Part shown: piece by piece, positions 34,623 to 46,073 of the stretch | Numbering within the stretch: the stretch's first letter is position 1 | Layout of the letters: each line of letters starts with the position of its first letter | Assembly: GCA_037576215.1 (NCBI GenBank) | Contig: JBANDB010000009.1 | Span: 3,720,001 to 3,784,000 of the forward strand | Length of the DNA: 64,000 nucleotides | Direction of reading: 5' to 3' | Source of the DNA: Armillaria gallica | Lineage: Eukaryota > Basidiomycota > Agaricomycetes > Agaricales > Physalacriaceae | Position numbers and translations under genes: made by a program | Notes under the pieces: model-generated | Told to the model about the DNA's origin: nothing | The model's database searches: none | What the model saw: the letters and a program-made list of their open reading frames with translations, nothing else

Positions 34623-35978
34623 TCAGTTCGCTGTTTCAGCAATGACCCATGCCAACGATTCCGCCTTTCGTTGTGAAACAAAGATCATAGACCACGTATC
34701 TCCCGACCGCTTCGTCGGATCTACGACCGGAGTGATAAATCCAGCTTCCGAGTCTGAAGGGGTGAAAGCGGACCGGGGAAGGTAGGGTACCGGTGTATAC
34801 GGGAAATTGTGTGACGTCAGGGATACGAATTGGGGAGAAGAGATTTTCCTGAAAAGCAGGGTTAATTTATTATCCATCATTTTAAGAGGATACAAACATG
34901 ATAGTGTCGATAATAGACTGGACGAAGTCGGGACCGAGGAAGCCGCGCCAGCGAAGATGCGTGATATTGCCGATATTGGACGGGCCGGGTGACTCATAGA
35001 GTGATACGTGAGGGTCAACGCGGTCATTGGCGTGTAGTCTTCGAAGCGGGACCCGTTAGCCAATGTTTACAGCTTATGTCGGAAACGAACCTCTGGGCAC
35101 CTAAGCCTGCCATACCTACCCATTCGAACAGACCGTGAAGGCTTTCATTCCAGTCATCGATGTCGTCCTGGTTGCCATCCGGTCGAGGTGGTAGGTCAAC
35201 AATAGGTATATGCACATCGTTCATGCTCGTCTTCTGGCATTTTACTGGACGCACGGTGCCCAACTGTGTCAGCTTAACTGGGTCTGCTAACAATGAGCCA
35301 GAATAGAGGTGGGGTGGAAAAATATTCACCTTTCGAGGTACAAATGATGCTCCACGGCTCCCTTCTCCCATCCCACACCTTCAAAGATTCGTCCCTGCGC
35401 TTCTTATTGCCCTTAGATTCCGTGTTGGCCTGGAGAGGAATATTTATGACTGGATAGACTCAATCTTTACGCGTTCGAAGCGAGTGATTCACATACCATG
35501 TCGCTCCTCATGGGGATGTTTTCTACCGTATCCCGATACGACTTTTCTCCCAACAAGCCCAAGGGTTTCGTACGTGTCTTTTTCTACACAGAGCGTGAGG
35601 ATTCCGCGAGGGTCGATACACCATACATCGTCGTCGTCGAAGTTGGTGCTCAGGACTGTGAGGTTGCTGGTGGGTGTTGATGCGTGAGTGACGACGGACG
35701 GAGATAAGTAGTACGCGCACCTTTCCGGTCCCAGTTCCTTGGCAGATGTGACAATATCTGAAAGGGTAGTTTTTCCTCTCGCGTAGTGAGTTTCAAGAGG
35801 GAGCAGCGCGTTTTCGAGTGCATCGTGGGACGGAAAGATCACGTCCAGCTGTTAAGGTCCTTAGCACTAGGAGATAGAAAGATAATTATCGTAGTACCTG
35901 CTGTATGAATGGGTACGACGATGCCAGTCGCTGGATTTTCTTTCCTTTGTCGTTACCGGTAGAATAGCGCACAGACAT
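34623..35978 (-). CDS. RPP40: RNase P/MRP subunit Rpp40-like
   Basis: Protein subunit of nuclear RNase P/MRP, acting in tRNA 5' maturation and rRNA processing. Exon 1 is MSVRYSTGNDKGKKIQRLAS; exon 2 LDVIFPSHDALENALLPLE. The strongest match is DDDDVWCIDPRGILTLCVEK followed by DTYETLGLVGRK, parallel to human RPP40 LPNGKLILSLDKDTYEETGLQG. Next, DDWNESLHGLFEWVGMAGLG corresponds to the ELFDWLG motif. The C-terminal block FVSLTSHNFPYTPVPYLP ... GDTWSMIFVSQRKAESLAWV aligns with WVTLSVQGFADSPVSW and the final beta strands. Stop at 34623. Four or more short introns. Sequence divergence in this family is high, so the call rests on the order of several motifs. Confidence 0.78.
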
Positions 35979-36144
35979 CGTGGTTGACGAAAGAGAACAG
36001 GCAAAGCTATTTGGTATTTTCCCCTTCCGCATTAAGATATCTTACAATTGCGACTACAATATCGACGTCTAATGAGATTCCTATATATTCTATGATAACA
36101 CCTTCCCGCCTGGCGTGATAGATGAATAAAGCTACACCAAGAGC

Positions 36145-37738
36145 TTAAGCCAATGGCGCCCGGAGATATTTCCTCCTGTACTTGGAGTCCACGCTGTCGA
36201 GGTAGTAAGCACCTGGCCAGATGTTATCCACCGAGCCCTCAGGTGTGTACGAAACGCTGTTGTGGTTCTTCTCGCGCAGCTGATGGAATTCAACAATCAG
36301 AATCGAAGCAAAGACAGATGGAAATTAAATCGTACGTTTAGTGCATCTACAAATTCTTGAGGTTTCACGACCTTCATCGATGCCAAGCGATTGAGAAGAT
36401 CCATCTTTTCCCGAATTTCACTAGTGTCGCCCTTGATGCGCAGTGTCCAGAAGCTGGCTGCGCAACCGGAGCCGAAAGCAAACAAGCTGACCCGCTTGCC
36501 TAGAAGCGTGGCAGGCTCCACAGTGGAGATGAGAGAGGCAAGGCAGCCGTACAGGGAACCGGTGTACATGTTACCCAGTCGTTTTGAGCACGCCATTCCC
36601 GGGTCAACTTTGTCCTTGAATTCCTGTTTGGCTGCAGCAATGAAAGTCTTCTCGACGTTCTTATCGGTTAACGAGGCGGCATGGGAGGCGGAAAGGAACC
36701 CTTCAGGGTTTGGGATGTTGGCGTATTTTGGATGGGAGGGTTTCGAAAGGAAATCGTTGAAGACCATGCGCGCGTGACCCTTTACGGCCTGCTTGCCGTA
36801 CGGGCTGTGGAAAAGGTGGTAGTCGACGTCGTCGCTGGAGAAAGAGTATTTGACATCAGAAGAGGGCTTCGAAACCCTGTTGGTCTTTTCTCTGAACGCG
36901 GAGTAGGCCGCGTCGAGGGCAGCAATGTAGGTGACGACGGAGACAGGGCCGTCGACCTCGGGATATTCCGAGGATAGATTGGGTTTGTAGAAGTCGTACG
37001 TGTTTGCCATGTAGCTTCCATGGATGGCTAGAATCATGTTAAAGTTACCATCACGAGGCCAAAACACATGCACTCACGTTCAAACACGACGGGGGCATTG
37101 GGACCAATCAGAAGAGCAACGGCTCCCGCTCCACCGGCAGGACGAGCAGCGCCCTCAGCGTAGATAGCGATGTCACCGGCCACAACGATGGCATTGCGGC
37201 CGTCCCAAGAGCTGGATTCTATCCAGTTGACGGCATTGTAGAGGGCGGCAGTGGAGCCGTAGCAAGCGTTCTTGGAGTCGATACCCTCGATGTCAAAGTT
37301 GCCCGACTCAGCGAAGAGGTCCATGAGGTGAGTCTTGACAGACTTGGACTTGTCGATGATGGTTTCGGTGCCAACATCAATACGTCCGATGGATTTTGGG
37401 TCAATGTTGAACTTTTCGAGGAGACCAGCAACAGCTGTTGCGCGTCATCAGAGGAGCCCAACTGGGAAAAGAAACACACACACCATTGAGGGCGAACGAG
37501 TTGATATCCTCACGGTCATCCGGCCACGACATGTATTCCTGGCCTAGACCAATGGTGTATTTTCCCTTCGAGACTCCATCGAACTCCTCAAGGTCGGCTT
37601 CAGAGATGCACTGCAAGCGCGTGTTAGCGTGCACAACGACAAGAGACATGCAGAACGTACGCGACGAGGGAAGTAAGTCTCCATTCCGAGGACACCAACA
37701 TCCTTGGGGCGACCGAGGGTAGCATCGAAGGCAGACAT
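36145..37738 (-). CDS. ERG13: Hydroxymethylglutaryl-CoA synthase
   Basis: Condenses acetyl-CoA and acetoacetyl-CoA to HMG-CoA in the mevalonate/sterol pathway. Starts [20 protein letters not shown], then [40 protein letters not shown], and the catalytic-Cys loop [20 protein letters not shown]. After this come [60 protein letters not shown] (catalytic His) and [18 protein letters not shown]. The last intron follows EFVDALN; the final exon reads [20 protein letters not shown] and ends KYLRAPLA, stop 36145-36147. About 475 residues, the normal cytosolic length. All key residues are present. Confidence 0.96.
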
Positions 37739-39416
37739 AACGGTGGTAGAGAGAGATGAAGGGATGAGGAGGGAAAGATGGAATGGAGAAAGACGAGAAC
37801 AAATGCGGGGCTTATATATGGAAATGCGAAAAAAGGATGGTACGATTTTTTTGGGAGGAATTACAGTCAAAATGGTACGGTCTGGTCCGAATTCCGCGCA
37901 AATATATCCTCCCGCTGGACAAGGAACGAAAGGCTGCTTGCTAGCCCATTTGTGACAAACCTTGTCCGATTTGATTGTAATGTTATTAGTCGTTTTACCA
38001 TGTTAGCTCCTCTTCGCTCTTTCTCCGGACACAGGGTCAAGCCCAAATTAGGCAAGTAGACCGCCATTTTTCTCCACGTGGTTGTACCGGCATTCATTTT
38101 GATAGAGGCCGTGTTTCAACTCAAGACGCTCACTACGAGACAACGTATTGTTCGTTTATTGTTCTCTGGCCCCCATTTAGAGGCACTTCTGATATATTTG
38201 CCCGCGATTTATCCTTGTCTAAGGTCGAATTCCAAACACAACATCCGCTGCACCCTTTGCCGTCTTGTCTAAGTCTTGCGCGCTACTCTGGTCTCGTGCA
38301 GCTAGCTTTTACCTCCATGTAGTGCTACTTTTTTGGTAGCATACTGCACTACATTGGTCCGGTCCCACCCATTTCATTTTTTAATATACGCTTTCTGCGT
38401 GCCTGGGGCATATCCATATCATGATGAACCTCCCACAGGCCTTTGCGCGATATATTACATGCTGCATGCATCTTCAGTGCTGTCCACAGGAGCACCGGCG
38501 GCTAATAAAAACTGCTTCCTTCCTCTATCTGATCGCTATCTCCTTGCACGGTTTCACCTTGTACGCGGACGCTATTCATTCCTGATCCACTAGCACCGGG
38601 TCAGGGCATCAGTTCTCAGAAACATTCTTAATATCAGTTAAATCAGGCTTTTTCTTTACACCGGAGGAACTCCGGTTTTCTTATATTTTCTGTTGTTGCA
38701 CCTCAAATCTCCGAGCACAAACACAGAACACACATCTCTTGATGGAACTGCTCGTCATGATTTTTCTGTGGGTTACTGTCAGCTTTCGCATTTACGTCGC
38801 TTCGTCTTGCTTTCCATCATGGCTCGATATTGAACGCATGATCCGTCATATTCATATTCGATCCTCGTTTTTTCTTTCGAAGTTTTCCACCTGTCTTACG
38901 GTGATGTTTGGGTGATGTTGCATCCGATGCTTGCATAGCAATGTCGTTTCGGACTCGTTCCTGAGTTCCCTTGGCAATACTTGCACGTCCGCTCCTTTCC
39001 CATTATTAACTAGCTTTGACTCAGCACAGATGTATATTTCTATAAGTATCCCAAGTAGAACGAGTAGTTGCTTCACGCCATCTATCAGTGATATGTTATT
39101 CGGCACGGTGCATCTAGACAGTCTACCACAATTGGGAAAAGTTTTCCAACAATTGAACCTCTCTGATGTTACCAGTGTTACCAATTGCACTGGCTATACC
39201 GAGTGACTGCGCGGAGCTTAATTGTTCATTATGTCTCCGGATACCGGACCGGACATACGTGTGAATTTGCCACGCAGACCTGTACGAATCCAAACAGGGT
39301 TTGACTCTGGTTTTCAACAAAAGGCTTGATAGTGGCGCGCCTTTCTTGCTCTTTTGTTACCACCCAACAGCTAGCATTTCCCCCAATTCTGCGGTCTTTG
39401 CTAAATCTCTTGCACA
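37739..39416. other. Long intergenic region upstream of ERG13
   Basis: About 1.7 kb, pyrimidine-rich in the second half, without a supported gene. It includes the ERG13 promoter (TATA at 37812-37819). Open frames such as 38931-39206 show no motif. Confidence 0.45.
37812..37819 (-). promoter_or_regulatory. TATA box of ERG13
   Basis: CATATATAAG on the minus strand, about 75 bp upstream of the ERG13 ATG at 37738, a normal fungal spacing. Consensus match and position only. Confidence 0.45.
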
Positions 39417-40569
39417 ATGTCGGGCACAGCAGGTCCAAGCGTGAACAACACTGTACCGAGCTCCCATCTGTCTCTGGTTCCGCCACCACAATCGCTCGCT
39501 CAGGACTGTCCTATTCTTATCTGGATGTTGTCGCTCAATCGAGAGTATACTGCCGAGGTGGGTGTTCTGTCTTGTCGGCCTGCGATCGCTGATACGATCG
39601 TTTTAACAGGAATACGAGGCTTGCTATACTTTCTTGAAGGATTATACTGATCACGTCGAATTGGGAGCTTACAATGCAGAAGATGCGGACTCTTTCCGTA
39701 AGTCCCCTACCTTCCAAGATAAGCTTTATCCCGAGCTTTCTTTTTATTCAGGGCACCTCATTACTCAGCTGTTACCTGTACTCATGATGAGACATAGGCG
39801 AATACCCCGATCCAAATGGCGAGACCAGGTCACACAGAACGGGAAACATTGGATAGAACAAGTCTGTCACAGGTCTTACTCGAATCTTCGTTCAAGCATT
39901 GAAAGAATTGTCCAGCTCCCAGATGACATGCCCCCGGAGAAATTCTTATACTCTATGATCGGATACCACATTGAATGCGGGCCTTCATTGTGCGGTATCG
40001 CAATGACCCAGGGACCACAGAAACGAGTTGTTAATATCGGCCTTGGCATCAAGCAGCTAACTGTTGAGCCTAGAGGTATCTCTGTCGCCGTGTACTTGGA
40101 GTCTTTGTCGCACAAGGTTAGCCTTCACTCATCTACTATTCTTTTCTCCAGTCTCATTTTCCCATAGCTGACACCCAATGAGATTGCACTGATTCCACTT
40201 GACGAAGGGGATGAGACTGCTTTACGGCGCCTAACCATTATCTTGGCGCTTAAGGAAGCATATATACATGCTATCGGACAACCTATTGGCTTTGATTATT
40301 CTAGGCTCGAGTTTAACGTCCCGGAGGGCAAGGCCTGGGGCGATGGACATCCACTACAGGGATGGGAGTTTCGCATATGGAGTGCGGCCCTTGGTGTGGC
40401 GCGTGGTGATCGCCTGGTAGAGGAACAGTACCAATGTGTCTGCGCGTTCTTCCGCGGGACGAAAGAGTCAACATTTCTGTGGAAGGACGAGAGAAAGGCG
40501 TTGGATACGTGGGTGCAGTTTATTAACATTGACCAGATGATCAAGGTCATTCCGAAATTGATGGCTTGA
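39417..40569 (+). CDS. 4'-phosphopantetheinyl transferase-like protein, catalytic motifs degenerate
   Basis: Fold resembles Sfp/AcpS-type enzymes that attach phosphopantetheine to carrier proteins. Exon 1 MSGTAGPSVNNTVPSSHLSL ends REYTAE; exon 2 begins EYEACYTFLKDYTDHVELGA. Later, FLYSMIGYHIECGPSLCGIA sits where the family has FNVSHDEGLVA, and VVNIGLGIKQLTVEPRGISV sits where it has GVDV/M. LTPNEIALIPLDEGDETALR leads to the best-conserved part, LALKEAYIHAIGQPIGFDYS followed by RLEFNVPEG, and then LQGWEFRIWSAALGVARGDR. The W-x-x-KEA element is kept (as LALKEAY), but the SH and G[VI]D motifs are replaced. Activity is therefore doubtful. Ends KVIPKLMA. Family call is inference from motif order. 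Confidence 0.55.
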
Positions 40570-41128
40570 GATGAAGGACTGAACGAACTGTAAGGAGCTT
40601 GTGACTGACATGTATCTATTATATTGTGCGGGTATACCCTCGGCCTATACAGTGGAAGTCGTGTATAACTCCACTTACGTACCTACTTAATCGTTGTATA
40701 ACGTGCTGGTAATAAGGCTTATCTATAATCTGTTGAATATCTTGTAGAAGGAAACCACGATGTCAGAAGGAGCGAGCTGTTGGTTAGGTGTTAGTGGTCG
40801 CCACTGGCAGTGCTGATGTTGAATGCTGTACATAAATCTGCCGTACAATTATTCATGGCATCAAACCTGCGATCACGTAAGTTTCTTGTTCTTCGATGAT
40901 TGAAACTATTGACCAGCATCAATCCTATGCGTTGTCGGGTGTAACTGCGATTCAAACAGGATACGAGCTTAGTTTTTTCGAGTGACATCGAGTCATCGTC
41001 GGAAGACGGGCCGTGCGCCGACTCGAACCCAGTAACTTTAGAACCGCGAAACCGACCTGTTTGTATATAACACTCATTCTTTATCGAGATGTCTGCGTTA
41101 CAACCCCGAAAACCCTCAATTATTCTCC
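40570..41128. other. Intergenic
   Basis: 560 bp between two plus-strand genes. No RNA gene or repeat seen; a tRNA-like patch near 41010-41040 was examined and rejected. Confidence 0.4.
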
Positions 41129-43746
41129 ATGGCTGTTACCTTGCATCATTTTCGTGGATGTTTGGCCCTCACCGGGCCTAAGGTTGACGAACTTGCTCAC
41201 ACAGCAATTGCACGTAGCACCTCATCCATCACCTTCGACGGCGAATCTCCGTTTCATATCACCGTGTTGACAAAGGACGAGCTGAGGCTACAGGATGAAC
41301 GGTCGGAACATCCAATAGAGGATCAAGTTCAAGCAGATGTCTCTCGCATCTATTCAGCAGGCAAGACTGCGATGCCCGAGAATATTTTCAAAAAGTTGAC
41401 TTCTCCGCAGGGATTGGCGGCAGCAAGGGGGTCTATTTTGTTGTCACGATATGGGCCGCTGGTCAGCAGATTCGAAAGCGCCTTGGCCTGCCTCCCAAGG
41501 ATTTTCACATTACCCTTACCCGAACTGATGACCATGAAATAGACAAGAGCATCCATTCTCTCCTACACGGACAACTTCCTCAGTCCCCCTCTTCCGACTT
41601 TCTGGATCATCTTTCATACACGCTTCATATCGCTGCGGACCATCAAACGGAACGGCAGTATTGCATACAACTCATCCAAACCATCCCGGATTCCCATCGT
41701 GGATTCCTTCGGCTAGGAGACGCCTCTTCATCCCTCGGTCTGCATAAATCAGCTATGCTGTCATATAGCAGCGCATATCATCTAGCGACAGGCCAGAATG
41801 TGAAGGACTACTGTGCCAAGAAGTTAATCCAGTGCTCACACTACACAGAGTGGGGAAACTTGTTCATGGAATCGGAGAGGGAACAGATACCGGATGAAAT
41901 AGCAGATTTGTTGTTGAAACCGTGGTCTGGTGAACTGCAAGAACTCTTGAGCGAGGCAAACATCACACCGACCCTCTCTGTCGCCTCGCGTCAGCCTATG
42001 TTTGTATCCAGCGGTCAGAGGCTGCCTCGGTTCTTCCGTTGGCTCATTCCTTTCTATTTTGCAATCATGTCTACCCCGCGCACCGAACAGGACATCACCT
42101 TACTATCCACTGTTGGTATCAAGCATATCCTGACACTTACCGAAGAGGAACCCCTTCATCAGACATGGTTTGCCGGAAAAGCCATCTCTAACACCTTCCT
42201 CCCTGTTCCCAATTACCGCCCGCCTTCCATCGAACAAATGGATATCATAATGGGACTTTTCAATGACCCCGAGAAGCTTCCGCTGCTTGTTCACTGTGGC
42301 GGCGGTAAAGGACGGGCAGGTACGGTCGCGGCGTGTTACCTTGTGGCATATGGTTTCGGCAAACCTCGTCCCAACCAAGATCATCCAAAGATGACAGCCA
42401 ACGACGCCATCGCTACTCTGCGCTCACTGCGTCCCGGAAGTATCGAAACATCAGAGCAAGAGGCCTTTGTTTCGAAATGGTGTAGCACAATCTGGAAGCG
42501 CCAGGCCGTGCTCCCTGATCTTCCCTCTGAGCCTCCACCTTCTCCATTGGAAGTGGAAGGTATGCTTGATTGTGATGCAGATCTGTTCGTGCTCGTCGGT
42601 CTCCCTGGAGCCGGAAAGTCGTGGTTCACGCAGGCGTTGATGAAGCGCGACCCCAAAGACTGGACACGTATATCCCAAGATGACTCCGGGAGTCGTGCTT
42701 CATGCGAGACCGTCATTGGCCGGAAACCATCTACTAGACGTATGCTCCTGGATCGGTGTAATCCATCAGCTGCTGAACGCAGGGCCTGGCTCAGTTTGGC
42801 GTCAAATTGGACCAAGGCGCCTATCTGTGTATGGTTTGATTATGACCGTGAATTATGCGTGTCCAGGGCACAGCGACGCACGGGACACCCTACGCTTCCG
42901 CCTGGAAGCCGTGTTCAAAGTGCTATCCATCAAATGAACAAACAGCTCGAACGTCCCAGTTTGCGCGAGGGTTTCAAGGCTGTTGCGATCATCAGGTCGT
43001 TCAGTGCGTGCCAGGAACTTGTTGCACGGCTCTCTCCGTCGATAGGGATTTTCAAGTTCCCTCGTACACCTCATCTTATAAACCTCGGAGCTGCGACGTC
43101 CGATGATCTTGTCACGAACACTAACGCCATCCCTGGACATGTCGTTATCAGTGAAAAAGTCGACGGAGCCAACATGGGATTTTCGCTTTCTGGTGACCCA
43201 GAGCGGATTGTTGTACAGAACAGGTCTCATTATGTCAATTCATCGACCCACGGACAGTTTAGAAAGCTAGGGCATTGGGTTGACCTGCACCGGGAGGCGC
43301 TGATCCGAGCGCTTGGAAGAGACGAGCATTTTCCTGAACGATACGTCCTCTATGGGGAATGGATGTATGCGACGCATTCTATTCCCTATACCAACCTTCC
43401 TGACAGGTTCCTCGCTTTTGATCTATACGATCGATATTTGGAACTGTTTATCGATCGTCAAAGCCTGGAGGTACTTCTGGGTCCAACTTCTATTCAGGTG
43501 GTCCCTCTAATTTACGAAGGAAAGATGCCTTCGGAAGAAGACCTGAAGAGGCTGGTGCAGGGTCAATCACGCTTTTGGGATGGAAGGGTAGAAGGTGTGT
43601 ATGTGAAGGTTGAGAAGGATGGTAGGGTTGTTTCGAGAGGCAAAGTCGTGAGGGGGGATTTTATATCTGGAAATGAGCACTGGACGAAAGGGGAATTGAA
43701 GTTGAATGGGCTTAGTGTAGATGCTAGGGACCACTATTGGCTGTGA
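41129..43746 (+). CDS. Four-domain RNA-repair polyprotein: 2H phosphoesterase - DSP phosphatase - P-loop kinase - RNA ligase
   Basis: Two exons (41129-41360, 41411-43746) joined across a 50-nt GC-AG intron give exactly 855 codons plus stop. Residues 1-190: 2H (LigT-like cyclic phosphodiesterase) domain with two HxT motifs, PFHITVLTKDEL (H43, T45) and KDFHITLTRTDD (H110, T112), the second following YFVVTIWAAGQQIRKRLGLP. Residues about 280-445: dual-specificity phosphatase of the DUSP23-like type, with LPRFFRWLIPFYFAIMSTP and the CX5R loop VHCGGGKGRAGT (C373, R379). Residues about 468-620: polynucleotide-kinase-like P-loop domain, FVLVGLPGAGKSW (474-481) and RAQRRTGHPTLPPGS. Residues about 650-855: nucleotidyltransferase/RNA ligase with motif I EKVDGANMG (Lys660), motif III VLYGEWMYATHSIPY, motif IV EGVYVKVE (805-812) and motif V SRGKVVRGDF. 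Expected to heal and seal RNA breaks; substrate unknown. Confidence 0.9.
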
Positions 43747-43970
43747 TTATTGAGAATAGTCTATGGTTCATTTGTTTTATAACTGTTAGTCGTTGTTGTC
43801 AGTTGGCCGCTATCCCCCGCTTTTGTAAAGTTTTCCCTTGCAGCGGACACTTGATTCGTTAGAGTTCTCTAGAAGCCCAGGAATCACTGGTCGCACAAGC
43901 CATATACAATGGCCCATCGGACCGGTTGACCGCCACAGACTATATGACCGCGTAAGTTTCACATCTCACC

Positions 43971-44956
43971 ATGAGCCCAAGTTGGTCTTCCTCGCTGTGC
44001 CTCGTACTCGCGACCCTTCTTGTCATCTATCTATCTGCAAAGTTCTTCTCCAAGCCAGTGATTAGCGAAACCGAGCAGACCACCATGGCTCCTGACCAGT
44101 CGAGTGAGAGCGAATCCAAAACTAAGACCGAGGGACGCAAGGAGAAGCTGCCCAAAGCCGAAGGCGACTGCGAAAGCTGTTGGGGAGGCGAATATGACGA
44201 CGACGAAGTTACTATGAGGCGCTGTGCACAGTGCAAAAACCAATTCTATTGCGTATGTTTTCCTCTGGATTATTTTTTCTTACGTGACTGATTTTTTCGT
44301 AGAGCGAAGGATGTCAGAGGAAAGACTGGAAAACGCACAAATACAACTGCTCACCTCTTTACGATGACACAACTCCTGCGACTATTCCTTGCAATCAGGA
44401 GTCTGAGGATGAAATTCGACGGATGGGCAAAATTCTCGCGGATTGGATGAAGGCATTCGAAGCCCAGGGCAACGCTGTCAAGACTCGTCAATGGAAAGGA
44501 AGTTCTCTTCCAGAAGCGGCTGCGTTTCTAGGTGCATATTTTATATTCTCGTCCTCGGTCGCGTTATTCAGACACTGAGCAGAACTTGCACCGTCTCCAC
44601 ATTTCCCGCCATATAAGCGTGAAATTCCAAACCCAAGAACCAAGAAATATCGACTTCCTTTGGTCCTCATGGCTCGACTGTTCCTCAATGATTTAGTTGG
44701 AGAACTCTCCTCGGAAACTAAGGAGACACTTGCGGGTTATATCAATGTTATCACCATGCCAAGTAGCCACGCGAAGCTTTATGGACCCCAAATCATGGGA
44801 CGACCTGCCGATTTGAGCTCGGGAGAGTACGTTTCTTTTGTGGCGAATGCACCTATCATTACCATGCAGGAATACGGAACATGCAGCTTTAGCAAAGAAT
44901 GTCAGGAACGGTGGCGGAACCTAGCTACCGCTAAATTGTTCTTATGGGATGATTAA
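43971..44956 (+). CDS. MYND zinc-finger protein with N-terminal membrane anchor
   Basis: Three exons. The N-terminus has a single hydrophobic helix (SSLCLVLATLLVIYLSAKFF) that could anchor the protein, then a charged linker (SSESESKTKTEGRKEKLPKA). The MYND finger is CESCWGGEYDDDEVTMRRCA, QCKNQFYC joined across an intron to SEGCQRKDWKTHKYNC; all eight zinc ligands are in place. Then come DEIRRMGKILADWMKAFEAQ, FPPYKREIPNPRTKKYRLPL, and a C-terminal helical region ending AKLFLWDD. An alternative start at 44086 would drop the membrane helix. Function unknown; MYND fingers usually bind Pro-rich partners. The first intron lies inside the finger. Confidence 0.8.
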
Positions 44957-46073
44957 GCCTAAAGTAAGCCACAATAAAAACTTTGTGCTGCTAACTATAT
45001 CATACTGATACAATCGCGTCCAGGGATTCCGTGTGAAGATCCGCCCGTGTAGTTATAGTTTATTGTCTCATTTTTAGCGCTTAGCACTTTGACGAGTGAA
45101 TGTAAGTTTCTGTATGTATATACCGATAGCTGCGGAGGCTGATTAAACTACAGAGGATTTAGAAGAAATAGCAACTGCTTTCACAGCCGACATGCTTTAA
45201 TCAGATACCAACATTCGCTCATTCTTTGAGAAAGTTACGTGCTTTCTGCTAAGTGTGTCTTGTGCAGGGGATTTTTAAGGCCAATGAAAGAGAAAAGTAG
45301 CTCGGCCACTCAGGAAAGGGAGCCCATGTTACTCTTTCTAAGGTTCGGTCTAACTAGATTCTATCTAGGATGATATTACCGTCTGTACAAGCTTCCTCTA
45401 GGCGAAACAATGCCACCGCACTAATTGACTCTGGTCCTGTTCCCGCTGTATACAGTCCACGCTCAGCGCCGTTGTCTGGACTCTGTTGCTGTAGACGCCG
45501 TATGTCACGTGACGTCTATTTTACTGCTTTTGCTCCCGCCAGTTCCTCCTTGATCATGTCCCGACTCGGGCGGCATACGCAAGACTTCACATTCCCACAA
45601 ACGCACGTTCGTATCATTCCTATTGTTCTTTCCAGACTCTCCGACTTGATTGCGTCGAACATTCATTACCTTATTGTTTTACACTCCCAATCTCCTCCGT
45701 CTTTCCTTTCGCTGAACCAGAAATTCTGACAGCATCTCACAAATCTGAAACCCCCTTGAGATATGTGGCCCGTTTTAGACTTGGCAAAGTCAGTATTTGC
45801 AAAGTTTTCTAATAGGGGATCCTTATTTTAGACTCATTACCTTATTATCACGCCTAGTCGGGAAATCTGATCGCGGATGACGGGCGATAAACGATTTCTG
45901 ACAGAAATTTGCTCACAAACCAGGTCGATGAATAATAATCTTCATCTGTCGAGTCATCATCGATGCATCATCGGTGGACCGAAGCCTAGATATAAAGAGC
46001 TGGAGGAGGAAGTGTGTCAGGGTTGTGACGCCCTTTCAGACCTCCTCTCTCCGCATAGTATTTTATACTAACG
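44957..46073. other. Intergenic region upstream of the DHA1 transporter
   Basis: About 1.1 kb; open frames 45370-45729 and 45877-46071 have no motif and are probably promoter/5' UTR. Contains the TATA element at 45991. Confidence 0.4.
45991..45997 (+). promoter_or_regulatory. TATA box of the DHA1 MFS gene
   Basis: TATAAAG 77 bp upstream of the ATG at 46074. Consensus and spacing only. Confidence 0.4.

Noticed and set aside
41000..41075. tRNA-like sequence on the minus strand (GGGTTCGAGTC)
   Set aside because: The T-loop-like string is present, but the flanking bases do not pair to form a T stem and no acceptor or anticodon arms could be built.
45370..45729. 119-codon plus-strand frame
   Set aside because: No motif, low-complexity composition and a position in the transporter promoter region; coding potential not supported.
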